A stretch of 64,000 bases of DNA from Bacteroidales bacterium (GCA_023229245.1 JALNZU010000020.1:1-64000), one strand, 5' to 3'; shown: positions 18,188 to 26,160, numbered from the stretch's first letter. Made by a program: numbers and translations. The notes: a model not told the origin generated them from the sequence alone.

Positions 18188-19001
18188 TAACGGCTTCCCG
18201 TATCCTCACTAACTTTTTCAGCAGCCCTTCTACCTGGTTTAAAGGAAGCATATTGGCACCGTCGGATAATGCGTTGGCAGGCTCTGGATGCGTCTCCATG
18301 AAGATGCCATCAACGCCGGCAGCTATACCCGCATTAGCTATCAGCCCGATCAGATGCGGATTTCCACCCGTAACACCCGAACTTTGATTAGGTTGCTGCA
18401 ATGAATGTGTTACATCTAATACCACCGGAAACCCAATTTGCTGCATGATGGAAATATTGCGATAGTCAACCACTAGATCATGATAGCCAAACGAATTCCC
18501 TCTCTCGGTGAGCATGAGTCGGTCATTGCCTGAGGAAAGAATTTTTTCGGCAGCAAACCGCATCCCTTCTCCTGAAAGGAATTGTCCCTTTTTGATATTC
18601 ACCACCTTACCGGTATTTGCTGCGGCTATCAGCAACTCGGTCTGGCGACACAAAAATGCCGGTATCTGCAACACATCCACAAATTCAGCGGCCAGCGCAG
18701 CCTCTCGTATATCATGTATATCAGTCACAACAGGAATGTCAAACTCGGTACGTACTTTTTGTAAAATTTTCAACGCTTTCTCATCACCTATTCCCATGAA
18801 ACTATCTAAGCGTGAGCGGTTGGCTTTTTTATATGATGCCTTGAAAACAAGTGGTATATCCAGACCATCGCATATGTTTTTCAAGGATTCGGCTATCACA
18901 AAAGGCATGGTATCATTTTCAACTACACAAGGACCGGCCAAAAGAAAAAACCGATCCGGACGAAGCGTATTCAAAAATGGGATGGAAGAGGTTTTCATCA
19001 T
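18174..19001 (-). CDS. kdsA: 3-deoxy-8-phosphooctulonate synthase (KDO-8-P synthase)
   Basis: The 275-residue protein condenses phosphoenolpyruvate with arabinose 5-phosphate to make KDO-8-phosphate for lipopolysaccharide inner core. Signature blocks are LLAGPCVVE, VFKASYKKANRSR, VLQIPAFLCRQTELL, KKGQFLSGEGMRFAAEK, VLDVTHSLQQPN and METHPEPANALSDG. The length is normal. Either of two adjacent ATGs (MMKTSS) may start it. The gene lies 28 bases after the TIP30-like oxidoreductase gene on the same strand and may share its transcript. It ends inside the convergent DUF4831 gene. Confidence 0.96.
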   Translation of the reverse strand: MMKTSSIPFLNTLRPDRFFLLAGPCVVENDTMPFVIAESLKNICDGLDIPLVFKASYKKANRSRLDSFMGIGDEKALKILQKVRTEFDIPVVTDIHDIREAALAAEFVDVLQIPAFLCRQTELLIAAANTGKVVNIKKGQFLSGEGMRFAAEKILSSGNDRLMLTERGNSFGYHDLVVDYRNISIMQQIGFPVVLDVTHSLQQPNQSSGVTGGNPHLIGLIANAGIAAGVDGIFMETHPEPANALSDGANMLPLNQVEGLLKKLVRIREAVTTPF

Positions 19002-19029
19002 GTCAATTTATTCAAGATCAATAAGATGT

Positions 19030-19692
19030 TTAAGCTGATAAATATTTCTTTGCCAATAGCTTTAATTCGTGTGTGCGTATAATCTGGTTGTGCCTTTCTT
19101 TACCGGCCTGAATAAGAGCTGCTGCTACCTCTATAGCATTGATGGAACGATAGTTTTTCAGGCTGCCTATCATCATCCATTCTATTAAAGGCAGTAACAT
19201 GGCAGCTGTTTTCTCGGCAAAGCGAAACTCATTGCGTTTTCCACGCAGCAGACCAGGACGAGCAATTATGATATGCGGGATATGAGTTGCACATACCGCC
19301 TGTTCCATACGGCCTTTTGTCCGTAAATAAAAGTTGTAGGAGGTCGGATCAGCCCCCATGCTGGAAATTACAGCCATACAAGCCACACCTTGAGCAGCAG
19401 CCATTTGGGCGATCCGAGATACGTAATGTAAGTCAACCAACTCAAAAGCCTCTTTAGAACCTGCCTTACCAATAGTAGTACCTAAGCAACAAAACACTAT
19501 ATCAGATGCAAACAATTCAGGCTGAGTATCAAGAGCCTCCATATTTATAGTAAGTTGCTGGATACGATCATTTAAATCATGCACCACAGAACGACCTGCC
19601 GATATGATCTCTGAAAAAAACATATCAGCCGATAAAAGCGCCAACAGCTCCCGACCTACTAATCCACTGCCACCAAAAACCAAAGCTTTCAT
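19030..19692 (-). CDS. TIP30/HTATIP2-like NAD(P)-binding oxidoreductase
   Basis: A 220-residue short atypical SDR protein. The Rossmann dinucleotide motif is at the N-terminus (MKALVFGGSGLVGRELL), followed by DIVFCCLGTTIGKAGSKEAF, VDLHYVSRIAQMA, ISSMGADP and YLRTKGRMEQAV, the pattern of the TIP30/YbjT group. SSMGAD and YxxxK correspond to the SDR active-site region. The reaction is unknown; members are predicted NADPH-dependent reductases or redox sensors in the cytoplasm. I start at the second ATG, immediately before the Rossmann strand. It is probably the first gene of a two-gene unit with kdsA. Confidence 0.8.
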   Translation of the reverse strand: MKALVFGGSGLVGRELLALLSADMFFSEIISAGRSVVHDLNDRIQQLTINMEALDTQPELFASDIVFCCLGTTIGKAGSKEAFELVDLHYVSRIAQMAAAQGVACMAVISSMGADPTSYNFYLRTKGRMEQAVCATHIPHIIIARPGLLRGKRNEFRFAEKTAAMLLPLIEWMMIGSLKNYRSINAIEVAAALIQAGKERHNQIIRTHELKLLAKKYLSA

Positions 19693-19975
19693 GTTCAAAC
19701 TATGATCATTAACTCTTTACAAACCGATATAAGTGATCCGTATAATAGCGTAAAAATATGCTTTATACCTAAGATACGGCTCGTCAAATAGGTTTTATTT
19801 TTTTAACGGGATAATTCATACGCTCATTTTTGATGCGCTTACAGGCTTTTTTATACTGAAAATTCTCAGTGATACAGATTAAAATCGTAGGTCAATAAAT
19901 ATTTTCTATGAGCTGTTTTGTTCGGTTTACATACTTATATGTTCCTGTAATTAAGTCTGATTAGGTGCGTAAACC
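19693..19975. other. Intergenic spacer without a recognisable gene
   Basis: This divergent spacer lies between the oxidoreductase and the cupin gene. No ORF or structured RNA was noticed. A near-consensus TATTTTTA on the minus strand near 19755 may serve the oxidoreductase gene. Confidence 0.5.
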
Positions 19976-20006
19976 TTGGGAAGTTGGCTCTAAAGTATTA
20001 ATTTTG
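19976..20006 (+). promoter_or_regulatory. Promoter of the cupin gene
   Basis: TTG at 19976-19978 and TAATTTTG at 19999-20006 are 20 bases apart, a good Bacteroidota promoter, 44 bases before the ATG. Confidence 0.75.
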
Positions 20007-20050
20007 CACCTAATTGAATAAATTCAACTAAACTTATTTAATATACTGAT

Positions 20051-20356
20051 ATGCAACTTATTACCTTTGATAATGCGGATAGAGTGCCGTTTGACCTGGA
20101 TGGTCGCATAGTTTTTAGCAGCGAGAAGCTTGAGTTGGTACATCTGAGTTTGAATAAGGGAGAAGAAATTGAGCCTCATACCAATCCTTTTGATGTAGTT
20201 TTCTTTTTTATAGAAGGTGAAGGAGAGGTGCTTTACGAAGATCAACGCACAAAAGTACAAGCTAATACCACTGTTTTTATCGAAAAAGGCAAAATGCGGG
20301 GTGTGTGCAATACAGGAGATACTCGTCTCAGGATATTAGTCTCCAAAATATTTTAG
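20051..20356 (+). CDS. Small single-domain cupin protein
   Basis: A 101-residue cupin. The first cupin motif is partly visible as KGEEIEPHTNPFDVVFFFIEGEGEV and the second as VQANTTVFIEKGKMRGVCNTGDT. Only one clear histidine of the usual HxH...H metal set (in PHTNPF) is present; the second motif lacks its histidine, so metal binding is doubtful. Such proteins may bind small molecules or act as regulators or isomerases. No substrate can be inferred. It has its own promoter and is convergent with the EamA transporter gene. Confidence 0.8.
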   Translation: MQLITFDNADRVPFDLDGRIVFSSEKLELVHLSLNKGEEIEPHTNPFDVVFFFIEGEGEVLYEDQRTKVQANTTVFIEKGKMRGVCNTGDTRLRILVSKIF

Positions 20357-20400
20357 TCTATAGATAGTGATTATCAGACTATTGGCTGCAAACTAATGGA

Positions 20401-21306
20401 CTATATCTCTGGATCAATGCTGTCGGCCTGTTTATAGATACTGACTAAATAGACCCCAGTGAAGATCAAGATAGCGGGTATCATAAAATGAAACCTTAGT
20501 TGGTCTTTCCCAGATAATATGGATAAAGTTCCAGCAATCACCGGCTGAATATAAATAAATGCACTATTAGTTGTGGGGCTGATATGTACTAAGGAATAGT
20601 TATTCAGAAAATAGGCTATCACTGTTGTAAACAATATGATATACGCTATGTTGAGCCATATATTCCATGGTATTGCATGAAAATCAGTTTTTACAAACAC
20701 AGGAGCAGTAAACGGAATGACCACCAATGCGCCGAAAAGGAACACCCATCGCATCACTGTCAGTGGCCTGTACTTCATCATCATTGGTTTTATCAGCACC
20801 ATAAAAAGTGCATACGAACTGGCATTGATAAAATTCAGCAGATTACCTAACATAGTATTTCTGCTTAGGTTCAGAGTACCACCCCCAATGATCAGGCTTA
20901 CAGCACCAATGGTTCCTAAAATGATGCCCAGTATTTTAATTTTATCAAGAGTTTCGCCACGCAGTATCCATGAAAACAGGATCACGTTAATAGGTACACC
21001 TACCATGATAATACTGCTGTTGATTGGTGTGGACAGATTCAGCCCTTCAAAAAACATGATCTGATTCATGGCTATTCCCAAGACGGATGCGATAGCCATC
21101 AGCCCGAGATCGGATATAGATACTTTTTCCTTTTTCTGAAACAGCTGTAAAAACCAGAATATTATTGCAGCGCCACATACCCTGATAAAAATGATGGCGC
21201 GTGGCAGCATAAAATCGGGCATGATACTTTTTGCCACGACAAAATTGATCCCAAAGATCATATTGGCTACCAAAACAGCTAGTAGCGCAGCATGCTTAGG
21301 TTTCAA
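20401..21306 (-). CDS. EamA/RhaT-family drug/metabolite transporter
   Basis: A 301-residue inner-membrane protein with about ten helices arranged as two EamA repeats. The first starts at MIFGINFVVAKSIMPDFMLP and the second at GNLLNFINASSYALFMVLIKPMM. Family members export metabolites or amino acids; the substrate is unknown. It lies 12 bases downstream of the DUF3127 gene and is most likely co-transcribed with it from the promoter at 21732-21739. Confidence 0.88.
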   Translation of the reverse strand: MKPKHAALLAVLVANMIFGINFVVAKSIMPDFMLPRAIIFIRVCGAAIIFWFLQLFQKKEKVSISDLGLMAIASVLGIAMNQIMFFEGLNLSTPINSSIIMVGVPINVILFSWILRGETLDKIKILGIILGTIGAVSLIIGGGTLNLSRNTMLGNLLNFINASSYALFMVLIKPMMMKYRPLTVMRWVFLFGALVVIPFTAPVFVKTDFHAIPWNIWLNIAYIILFTTVIAYFLNNYSLVHISPTTNSAFIYIQPVIAGTLSILSGKDQLRFHFMIPAILIFTGVYLVSIYKQADSIDPEI

Positions 21307-21318
21307 GGCTATTACTAG

Positions 21319-21678
21319 TTAAAAAGGGAGGTCGTCTTCGGGAGGCACTTCCTGCATGCCATCATCTGTATAAGGTATTGCTTTGTCGGATGCTGCGGAA
21401 GCTTCATCCATACGTTCAAACCTCCAGGGTTTTACATCGGTGTACCATTTTCCGTTAAACTCACGCGATTCGATATTGATGAACGCTTTTATCCTTTGTC
21501 CGGGTGAAAATGCATTGGCTTCATCAGCCCGTTCGCCCCAGCATACCAAACATATTTTTCTTGGATATTGCTCTTCTGTTTCCAGTATCAGATCTTGTTT
21601 CACCCATGGACCATTACGTCCTTCACCCGATTGACGTGCCCCTATTTGAACTACTTTTCCTGTGATATCAAGACTCAT
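21319..21678 (-). CDS. DUF3127 family protein with SSB-like acidic C-terminal tip
   Basis: A 119-residue protein of the DUF3127 family, common in Bacteroidota. The core (GKVVQIGARQSGEGRNGPWVKQ to RIKAFINIESREFNGKWYTD) is rich in beta strands with the spacing of an OB-fold. The protein ends in a proline/acidic linker and the tip PPEDDLPF, very like the DDDIPF tip by which single-stranded DNA-binding proteins recruit repair partners. A role in DNA metabolism is therefore plausible but is an inference; the family has no confirmed function. It is the first gene of a unit with the EamA transporter. Confidence 0.8.
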   Translation of the reverse strand: MSLDITGKVVQIGARQSGEGRNGPWVKQDLILETEEQYPRKICLVCWGERADEANAFSPGQRIKAFINIESREFNGKWYTDVKPWRFERMDEASAASDKAIPYTDDGMQEVPPEDDLPF

Positions 21679-21731
21679 ATCATTGATTATTAATATATTA
21701 AATTCTTTTCTATAAAGTGATCAGCTGACCA

Positions 21732-21739
21732 CAAAGGTA
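21732..21739 (-). promoter_or_regulatory. -7 element (TACCTTTG) for the DUF3127-EamA unit
   Basis: The minus strand carries a perfect TAnnTTTG 53 bases before the DUF3127 ATG. A proper -33 element was not identified. Confidence 0.55.
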
Positions 21740-21797
21740 GTAAAACTATGCAGCAGCTTACAACAATTTCGGTTTTCAAACGTTTCACACATAAAAG

Positions 21798-22397
21798 ATG
21801 AAGGTATATATCCTTGTTGCGCTTTTCTTCATCGTTCAACCTATACAAATGACCACACAATCCTTACCAATAGATACTATCACCTTAGGTTCAGGTTGCT
21901 TTTGGTGTACCGAAGCTGTATTTCAACAGCTTAAAGGGGTCATCAAAACAGAATCTGGCTATGCAGGCGGTAAGCTATCCAAACCCAGCTATTGGGAAGT
22001 GAGCACCGGCTTGACGGGACATGCTGAAGTAGTGCGTATAAGCTACGATCCCGAACAGATATCATTGGAACAAATATTGGAAGTGTTTTGGAAAACACAC
22101 GATCCTACTACTCTTAACAGACAAGGCGCTGATGTAGGAACGCAATATCGATCAGTTATTTTTTATCATAATCAGCAGCAGAAAGAAACGGCACAACGTA
22201 TCAAGCAAGCTTTAGAAGATGAAGAAATATGGGATAAACCTATAGTAACCGAGATAACTGCGTTAAAATCATTCTATAAAGCCGAAGATACTCATCAGAA
22301 CTTTTACAACACCAATCCAGCACATGGATATTGCCAGTTTGTCATCGTACCTAAGTTAGATAAATTCAGGAAGTTGTTTTCCGAGCTGAGCCGTTGA
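21798..22397 (+). CDS. msrA: Exported peptide methionine sulfoxide reductase A
   Basis: The 199-residue protein carries the MsrA active site GSGCFWCTEAVF with Cys34 as the expected catalytic residue and Cys37 next to it, plus GYAGG, GHAEVVRISYDP, FWKTHDPTTLNRQGADVGTQYRS and a C-terminal AHGYC cysteine for disulfide recycling. It reduces methionine-S-sulfoxide in proteins. Residues 1-22 (VYILVALFFIVQP) form a signal sequence, so unlike cytoplasmic MsrA this one should repair periplasmic or surface proteins. It is not fused to MsrB. It is convergent with rarA. Confidence 0.93.
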   Translation: MKVYILVALFFIVQPIQMTTQSLPIDTITLGSGCFWCTEAVFQQLKGVIKTESGYAGGKLSKPSYWEVSTGLTGHAEVVRISYDPEQISLEQILEVFWKTHDPTTLNRQGADVGTQYRSVIFYHNQQQKETAQRIKQALEDEEIWDKPIVTEITALKSFYKAEDTHQNFYNTNPAHGYCQFVIVPKLDKFRKLFSELSR

Positions 22398-22415
22398 TCG
22401 TCATACAGCAGCCGA

Positions 22416-23702
22416 TCAGTAGCCATATTTTTCTTTCCAGCGTTTTTTCAGGAAGTTTCTGATCTCATTTTCTCTTGGATTATCGCCGGGTTGAAACAAG
22501 GTGGTTCCTTTTATTTTTTCGGGTAAAAACTCCATCTCAACGAAGTTCTGATCGAACTCGTGTGCGTATTGATACCCTTTGGCATACCCAATATCTTTCA
22601 TCAGTTTTGTTGGGGCATTACGAAGATGAAGCGGCACACTCAGATCGCCTGTCTGGCGCACCAACTCTTGTGCGTTGCCAATCGCTTTATAGCTGGCATT
22701 ACTTTTAGGCGAGCCGGCCAAATAAATAGCCGTCTGCGATAAAATGATACGGCTTTCAGGCCATCCGATCTTATGAACGGCATCAAAGCATGTGTTGGCC
22801 AGCAGTAATGCATTTGGGTTTGCATTGCCAATATCCTCCGATGCAAGGATCAACATGCGGCGGGCAATAAACAAAGGGTCTTCACCAGCCTCCACCATGC
22901 GCGCTAAATAATAAACCGCTGCATTGGGATCGCTTCCACGGATTGACTTGATAAAAGCCGAAATAATATCATAATGCATCTCACCACCCTTGTCGTACCG
23001 ATTGAGATTATGCTGTATGATAGATCGTACTTCTTCGTTGGAGAAGCTAAAATGTGTTGCTTTGTTGGGTTGACTACATGCAACAGATACTACAAGCTCC
23101 ATGGCATTCAGTAGTTTACGGGCATCACCACCGCTTATCTGAAACAAGGCATCGGTTTCGGTAAACTCCAACTCACATCCGGTATCTTTACGCAACTGCT
23201 GTAGTGCATTCTGGTATAGCTGTTTCAGGTGCGGTTCTTCAAGCAGGTTCAGCACATAAACCTGACATCGCGATAGGAGTGGGGCAATGACCTCAAATGA
23301 AGGATTTTCGGTAGTTGCACCTATCAGAGTGATCCAGCCTTTTTCAACAGCGCCAAGGAGCGAATCTTGTTGCGCTTTACTGAATCTATGGATCTCGTCT
23401 ATGAATAATACCGGAGCCTGAGGCGACATACGCGCCTGATTGATCACCTCCCGCACCTCTTTCACACCAGAGTGTATCGCACTCAACTGAAAAAAACGAC
23501 GCTTCAGATAAGTAGATATAATGACAGCCAATGTAGTCTTACCCACACCTGGAGGACCCCAGAAGATCATGGAAGGAATATGTCCTGACTCTATGGCTTT
23601 ACGTAAGACAGCTCCTTCACCTATCAGATGTTCCTGTCCGATATATTGATCGAAGTTGACTGGACGTAAGCGTTCGGCAAGAGGAATAGTTGACACGGAC
23701 AT
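22416..23702 (-). CDS. rarA: Replication-associated recombination protein A (MgsA/RarA AAA+ ATPase)
   Basis: The 428-residue AAA+ protein has Walker A WGPPGVGKTTLA, Walker B VLFIDEIHRFSKAQQDSLL, sensor IGATTENPSFEV, and the C-terminal tetramerisation and clamp-loader-like regions (IKSIRGSDPNAAVYYLARM, AREDPLFIARRM-type block, AYQYAHEFD-like end). RarA/MgsA acts at stalled replication forks together with SSB and RecA. The promoter -7 element at 23724-23731 overlaps the upstream in-frame ATG (23726), so transcription starts downstream of that codon. The true start is the ATG at 23702 (MSVSTIPLAERLRP). Confidence 0.95.
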   Translation of the reverse strand: MSVSTIPLAERLRPVNFDQYIGQEHLIGEGAVLRKAIESGHIPSMIFWGPPGVGKTTLAVIISTYLKRRFFQLSAIHSGVKEVREVINQARMSPQAPVLFIDEIHRFSKAQQDSLLGAVEKGWITLIGATTENPSFEVIAPLLSRCQVYVLNLLEEPHLKQLYQNALQQLRKDTGCELEFTETDALFQISGGDARKLLNAMELVVSVACSQPNKATHFSFSNEEVRSIIQHNLNRYDKGGEMHYDIISAFIKSIRGSDPNAAVYYLARMVEAGEDPLFIARRMLILASEDIGNANPNALLLANTCFDAVHKIGWPESRIILSQTAIYLAGSPKSNASYKAIGNAQELVRQTGDLSVPLHLRNAPTKLMKDIGYAKGYQYAHEFDQNFVEMEFLPEKIKGTTLFQPGDNPRENEIRNFLKKRWKEKYGY

Positions 23703-23723
23703 AGGAACAGACTTAATGTATGG

Positions 23724-23731
23724 CAAACATA
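23724..23731 (-). promoter_or_regulatory. -7 element (TATGTTTG) that decides the rarA start
   Basis: A perfect TAnnTTTG on the minus strand. Because it overlaps the ATG at 23726, the mRNA should start near 23717 and translation at 23702. Confidence 0.65.
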
Positions 23732-23772
23732 CAAAAAGAGCTCATTTGTTGTTGCTAAAACTAAGCTAAAAT

Positions 23773-23799
23773 AAAAAAGCCCCTGCTAATCAGGGGCTT
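23773..23799 (-). terminator. Terminator after tRNA-Met
   Basis: AAGCCCCTG, loop CTAAT, CAGGGGCTT is a perfect 9-bp stem. On the minus strand it is followed by a T-run, four bases after the mature tRNA 3' end. Confidence 0.85.
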
Positions 23800-23802
23800 A
23801 AG

Positions 23803-23876
23803 TAGCGAGAGCGAGAGTTGAACTCGCGACCTTCGGGTTATGAATCCGACGCTCTAACCGCCTGAGCTATCTCGCC
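23803..23876 (-). tRNA. tRNA-Met (anticodon CAT)
   Basis: The 74-base cloverleaf on the minus strand has acceptor ggcgaga/tctcgct, D-arm tagctcaggcggttagagc, anticodon loop ttcataa (CAT) and T-arm gcgag-ttcaact-ctcgc. The anticodon arm tcggattcataacccga is that of elongator tRNA-Met in many bacteria; tRNA-Ile2 with a lysidine-modified CAT cannot be strictly excluded. CCA is not encoded. Confidence 0.9.
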
Positions 23877-23887
23877 TTTTCAGCCGG

Positions 23888-23918
23888 CAAAAGTACATAA
23901 ATTCAATAAGCCGACAAA
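23888..23918 (-). promoter_or_regulatory. Promoter of tRNA-Met
   Basis: On the minus strand TTTG (23918-23915), 19 bases, then TACTTTTG (23895-23888). This is the best match to the full Bacteroidota promoter in the window. Confidence 0.85.
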
Positions 23919-24161
23919 TGTTTTATGCTAATTTTATGTTGAACTGGGTTGTTTTGTGAACAGAACAGCTAAAATGATATGGGGAAAGGTCGATTCGTTA
24001 AAGGGAAAATGAACTGGTCTGGAATAAATAGACAGCCAAATGAATTGTATTACTTTTACATACTATGAAATCACAAGGTTGAAAATTCCGTGTAGCCTTA
24101 CATGCTGAAGTAGTTCTTGTGGGCATCAAAGGGATGAAAAACCGAATCGGAGATAGCTCAA

Positions 24162-24330
24162 CGTTTGACCAGCTTGCCGAAAGTGGCAGATTTTTTCCAA
24201 TCCCGGTAGCTGCTGTCGGGATCAATCGAAGACGTCCTGATAGCTATCGGGATCAAATTTACCGAAAATGTTCTTCCGATAGCTATCGGAACGAAGCACT
24301 TCGCCCGGCATTTTGGCAAACTGGCTGATG
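24162..24330 (-). repeat. attC-like hairpin element D1 at the left end of the accessory block
   Basis: CCAGCTTGCC (24169-24178) and GGCAAACTGG (24314-24323) are inverted with one mismatch and continue with partial complementarity (AAAGTGGC / GCATTTT). On the minus strand the element ends in AAC followed by GTTGAGC (24162-24156), a perfect match to the integron core GTTRRRY. The loop contains nested palindromes of the GATAGCTATC type at 24235-24254 and 24275-24293, with a diverged one at 24201-24222. It lies just past the stop of the antitoxin gene. The resemblance to integron attC sites is inferred from structure only. Confidence 0.5.
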
Positions 24331-24343
24331 TGCGATCGTATTT

Positions 24344-24628
24344 TTAAGCGTTCATTGGATTTACTTGTATTTGTCCACCAACAGCTTTTAGTACTTTCAT
24401 TATTGTGGCAAATTGGGGCTTTGCTCCATCAGAAAGTGCTTTGTACAAACTTGGTCGGCTAAGACCAGTTATTTCTGCAATTTTGGTCATTCCGATAGCT
24501 TTAGCAATATGTCCGATTGCAGTAATTATTTCCGCATCATTGCCGTCTTCCAAAACAGTATTGAGATATTCGGCAATCATTTCCTTACTGTCCAAATAGT
24601 CTGCGATGTCAAATTTTGATGTTCTCAT
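24344..24628 (-). CDS. HTH antitoxin of a HI1420-type addiction module
   Basis: A 94-residue protein of the probable addiction module antidote family (TIGR02684, HI1420-like): DIADYLDSKEMIAEYLNTVLED, GHIAKAIGMTKIAEITGLSRPSLYKAL with a helix-turn-helix, and a C-terminal IMKVLKAVGGQIQV. It neutralises the cognate RelE/ParE-fold toxin and usually autorepresses the operon. The toxin gene comes first on the minus strand and ends three bases before this ATG, as in HigBA-type modules. The toxin is frameshifted here, so the antitoxin may be an orphan. Confidence 0.85.
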   Translation of the reverse strand: MRTSKFDIADYLDSKEMIAEYLNTVLEDGNDAEIITAIGHIAKAIGMTKIAEITGLSRPSLYKALSDGAKPQFATIMKVLKAVGGQIQVNPMNA

Positions 24629-24631
24629 TTT

Positions 24632-24930
24632 TTACTTTTTTAATTTGTTCCAAATTTCTTTTGCCTTTTCAATGTCCTTTTGTTGTGTTGATTTGTCACC
24701 GCCAATTAGGAGTACAATAATTTTTCCACCTTTTTCTTTGAAGTAAACCCGATAACCTTTTGCGTAATTTATTTTAGTTCGCTAATTCCGTCCCCGACAG
24801 GCTTACAGTCACCAATATGTTCATCATTCTCAAGCTTCTGTATTCTGAAGAGGATTTTTGCTTTGGCTTTCAAGTCCTTTAATTTTTGCAACCATTTATC
24901 AAATTCTTCTGTTTTCTCAATAAAGTACAT
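24632..24930 (-). pseudogene. Frameshifted RelE/ParE-fold toxin (HI1419-type killer protein)
   Basis: The minus-strand ATG at 24930 opens MYFIEKTEEFDKWLQKLKD and continues in the family pattern to GDGISELK, then hits a stop. One frame over, the family sequence resumes as INYAKGYRVYFKEKG, GGKIIVLLIGGDKS and ends KAKEIWNKLKK with a stop at 24632. A single missing A in a short A-run (T-run 24772-24775 on the plus strand) explains this: adding one base gives a normal 99-residue toxin. Such proteins are ribosome-dependent mRNA interferases. Whether this is decay, reversible slippage or a sequencing error cannot be told from the window. Confidence 0.82.
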
Positions 24931-25069
24931 CTTCAATGTCTGTATTCAGTTGGATACAAAAATACAGAAATAAATTTAATCTTGTTACATTAAGTTGTTT
25001 TTTGTTTAGATTTTTGTTCAGTTGTCTGTACGACAGTTCTTAAAATGACGCATAATGCCTGCATTACTT

Positions 25070-25197
25070 GACGAAGGTGGCGACTTTTACCACTAATTTT
25101 CAACCGAAGACGTCCCGAGAGCTATCGGGATCAACTTATCAAAACCCTTCAATCGAAGCCGTTTACCTGCCATTGCGGCAAGCTGGCTGTTGATAGT
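25070..25197 (-). repeat. attC-like element D2 between the toxin and the GIY-YIG pseudogene
   Basis: On the minus strand the element begins ACTATCAAC AGCCAGCTTGCCGC, the same left-arm type as D1 and the 28.8-kb spacer, and contains a GAGAGCTATCGGGA palindrome (25113-25132) and the AAGTCGCCAC segment also found in the 28.8-kb spacer. A complementary right arm is not evident, so the element looks incomplete. Confidence 0.4.
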
Positions 25198-25221
25198 ATG
25201 GTTTTTTTCGTATTTCTGTTT

Positions 25222-26094
25222 TTATTTTGCATTTGCAATTTCAACACATTCTGTTCTCAAGTCCAACAACAATTGTAATGCTGAAGGATTTTTTGCAATA
25301 TTGATTAAAGGCCTGTATTTATTTAATAGTTCTGTTTCTATCTTTTTAAAGTCGCCACTAAAATTTATCCAATTTACAATTAGGTTCTCGTTAATCCACT
25401 TGATGATTTTCTGTTCGTCAGTTTTAGAGAACTTATAGTTGTATTTGTTTTTTTTTGTTAAGAGCGAACCTTTAGGTGGTCTGTACCCCAGAAATGCACC
25501 GATGCTCCGAAAAAACGTTCCGTGTCCTTTTGCTCGTAGTTCTTGGTTAAGAAATCTTGTCTTTAAACTTTTAGTCGCTATTCCGATATAAATAATATTG
25601 TGCTTTCTGTCAGTCAAATGAGTGTCAAATGGTTTTGGAAGTTTGTTGATGTCGGTAATGCGAATACAATAAAGGCCTGGATTAGCAGAAACTAAATTGT
25701 CAATAGTATCTGCGCTTTTAAACTCTTTCTCGTACATCAATTTTGTTTCAACTTCTGTAATGTCTATCGTTGGAACCTTTACTACAGCATAATTTTTTAT
25801 TTTCTGTTGTTTCAAGATAACTGAGTTTTCTATTGGCTTAGTAGCTGTTGTTGCCTTTGTCGTTGGTTTGTAATTTTCGCCAATAACTTTAATTTGTCCT
25901 GAACGGATAAGTGCTTCAAAGTCTGAAATGGTGTAACCGTCTTTGCTGTTGCTAAAGTCAGAAAAGAAAAATCCTAGTTTGCGGATTTTGGCTCTAATCA
26001 CCTTTTACTTATCTGGTGTCGCCCAAACCTTTTCAGAAATGAGTTGCTTAATCTTTTCAATTTGAGATGTTGTAAATTCTTTTTTTCCTTTCAT
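25222..26094 (-). pseudogene. GIY-YIG nuclease-like protein with an internal stop codon
   Basis: From the ATG at 26094 the frame reads MKGKKEFTTSQIEKIKQLI and ...ATPDK, then TAA at 26007-26005, then continues without a shift as KVIRAKIRKLGFFFSDF to residue 290. The continuity on both sides points to one ancestral gene with a CAA-to-TAA change. The N-terminus is a helical domain, and the C-terminal part has the GIY-YIG pattern: GLYCIRI, NIIYIGIATKSLKTRF, LRAKGHGTFFRSIG and ELLNKYRPLIN. A GTG at 26001 could restart translation and make a 259-residue protein that keeps the nuclease domain. The role is unknown; GIY-YIG proteins include restriction, repair and mobile-element endonucleases. Confidence 0.75.
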
Positions 26095-26160
26095 TTTGCA
26101 TTTGAACTTTGATGTTTCGAGTGTTATGTTATACTGACCGCCAACGTCTTTTTTACGACA

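Noticed and set aside
23938..24162. A further cassette between GTTGAACT (about 23939) and AGCTCAAC (24155-24162)
   Set aside because: The cores match in 7 of 8 bases but the enclosed sequence has no credible gene and no hairpin at the left end, so the support is too weak.
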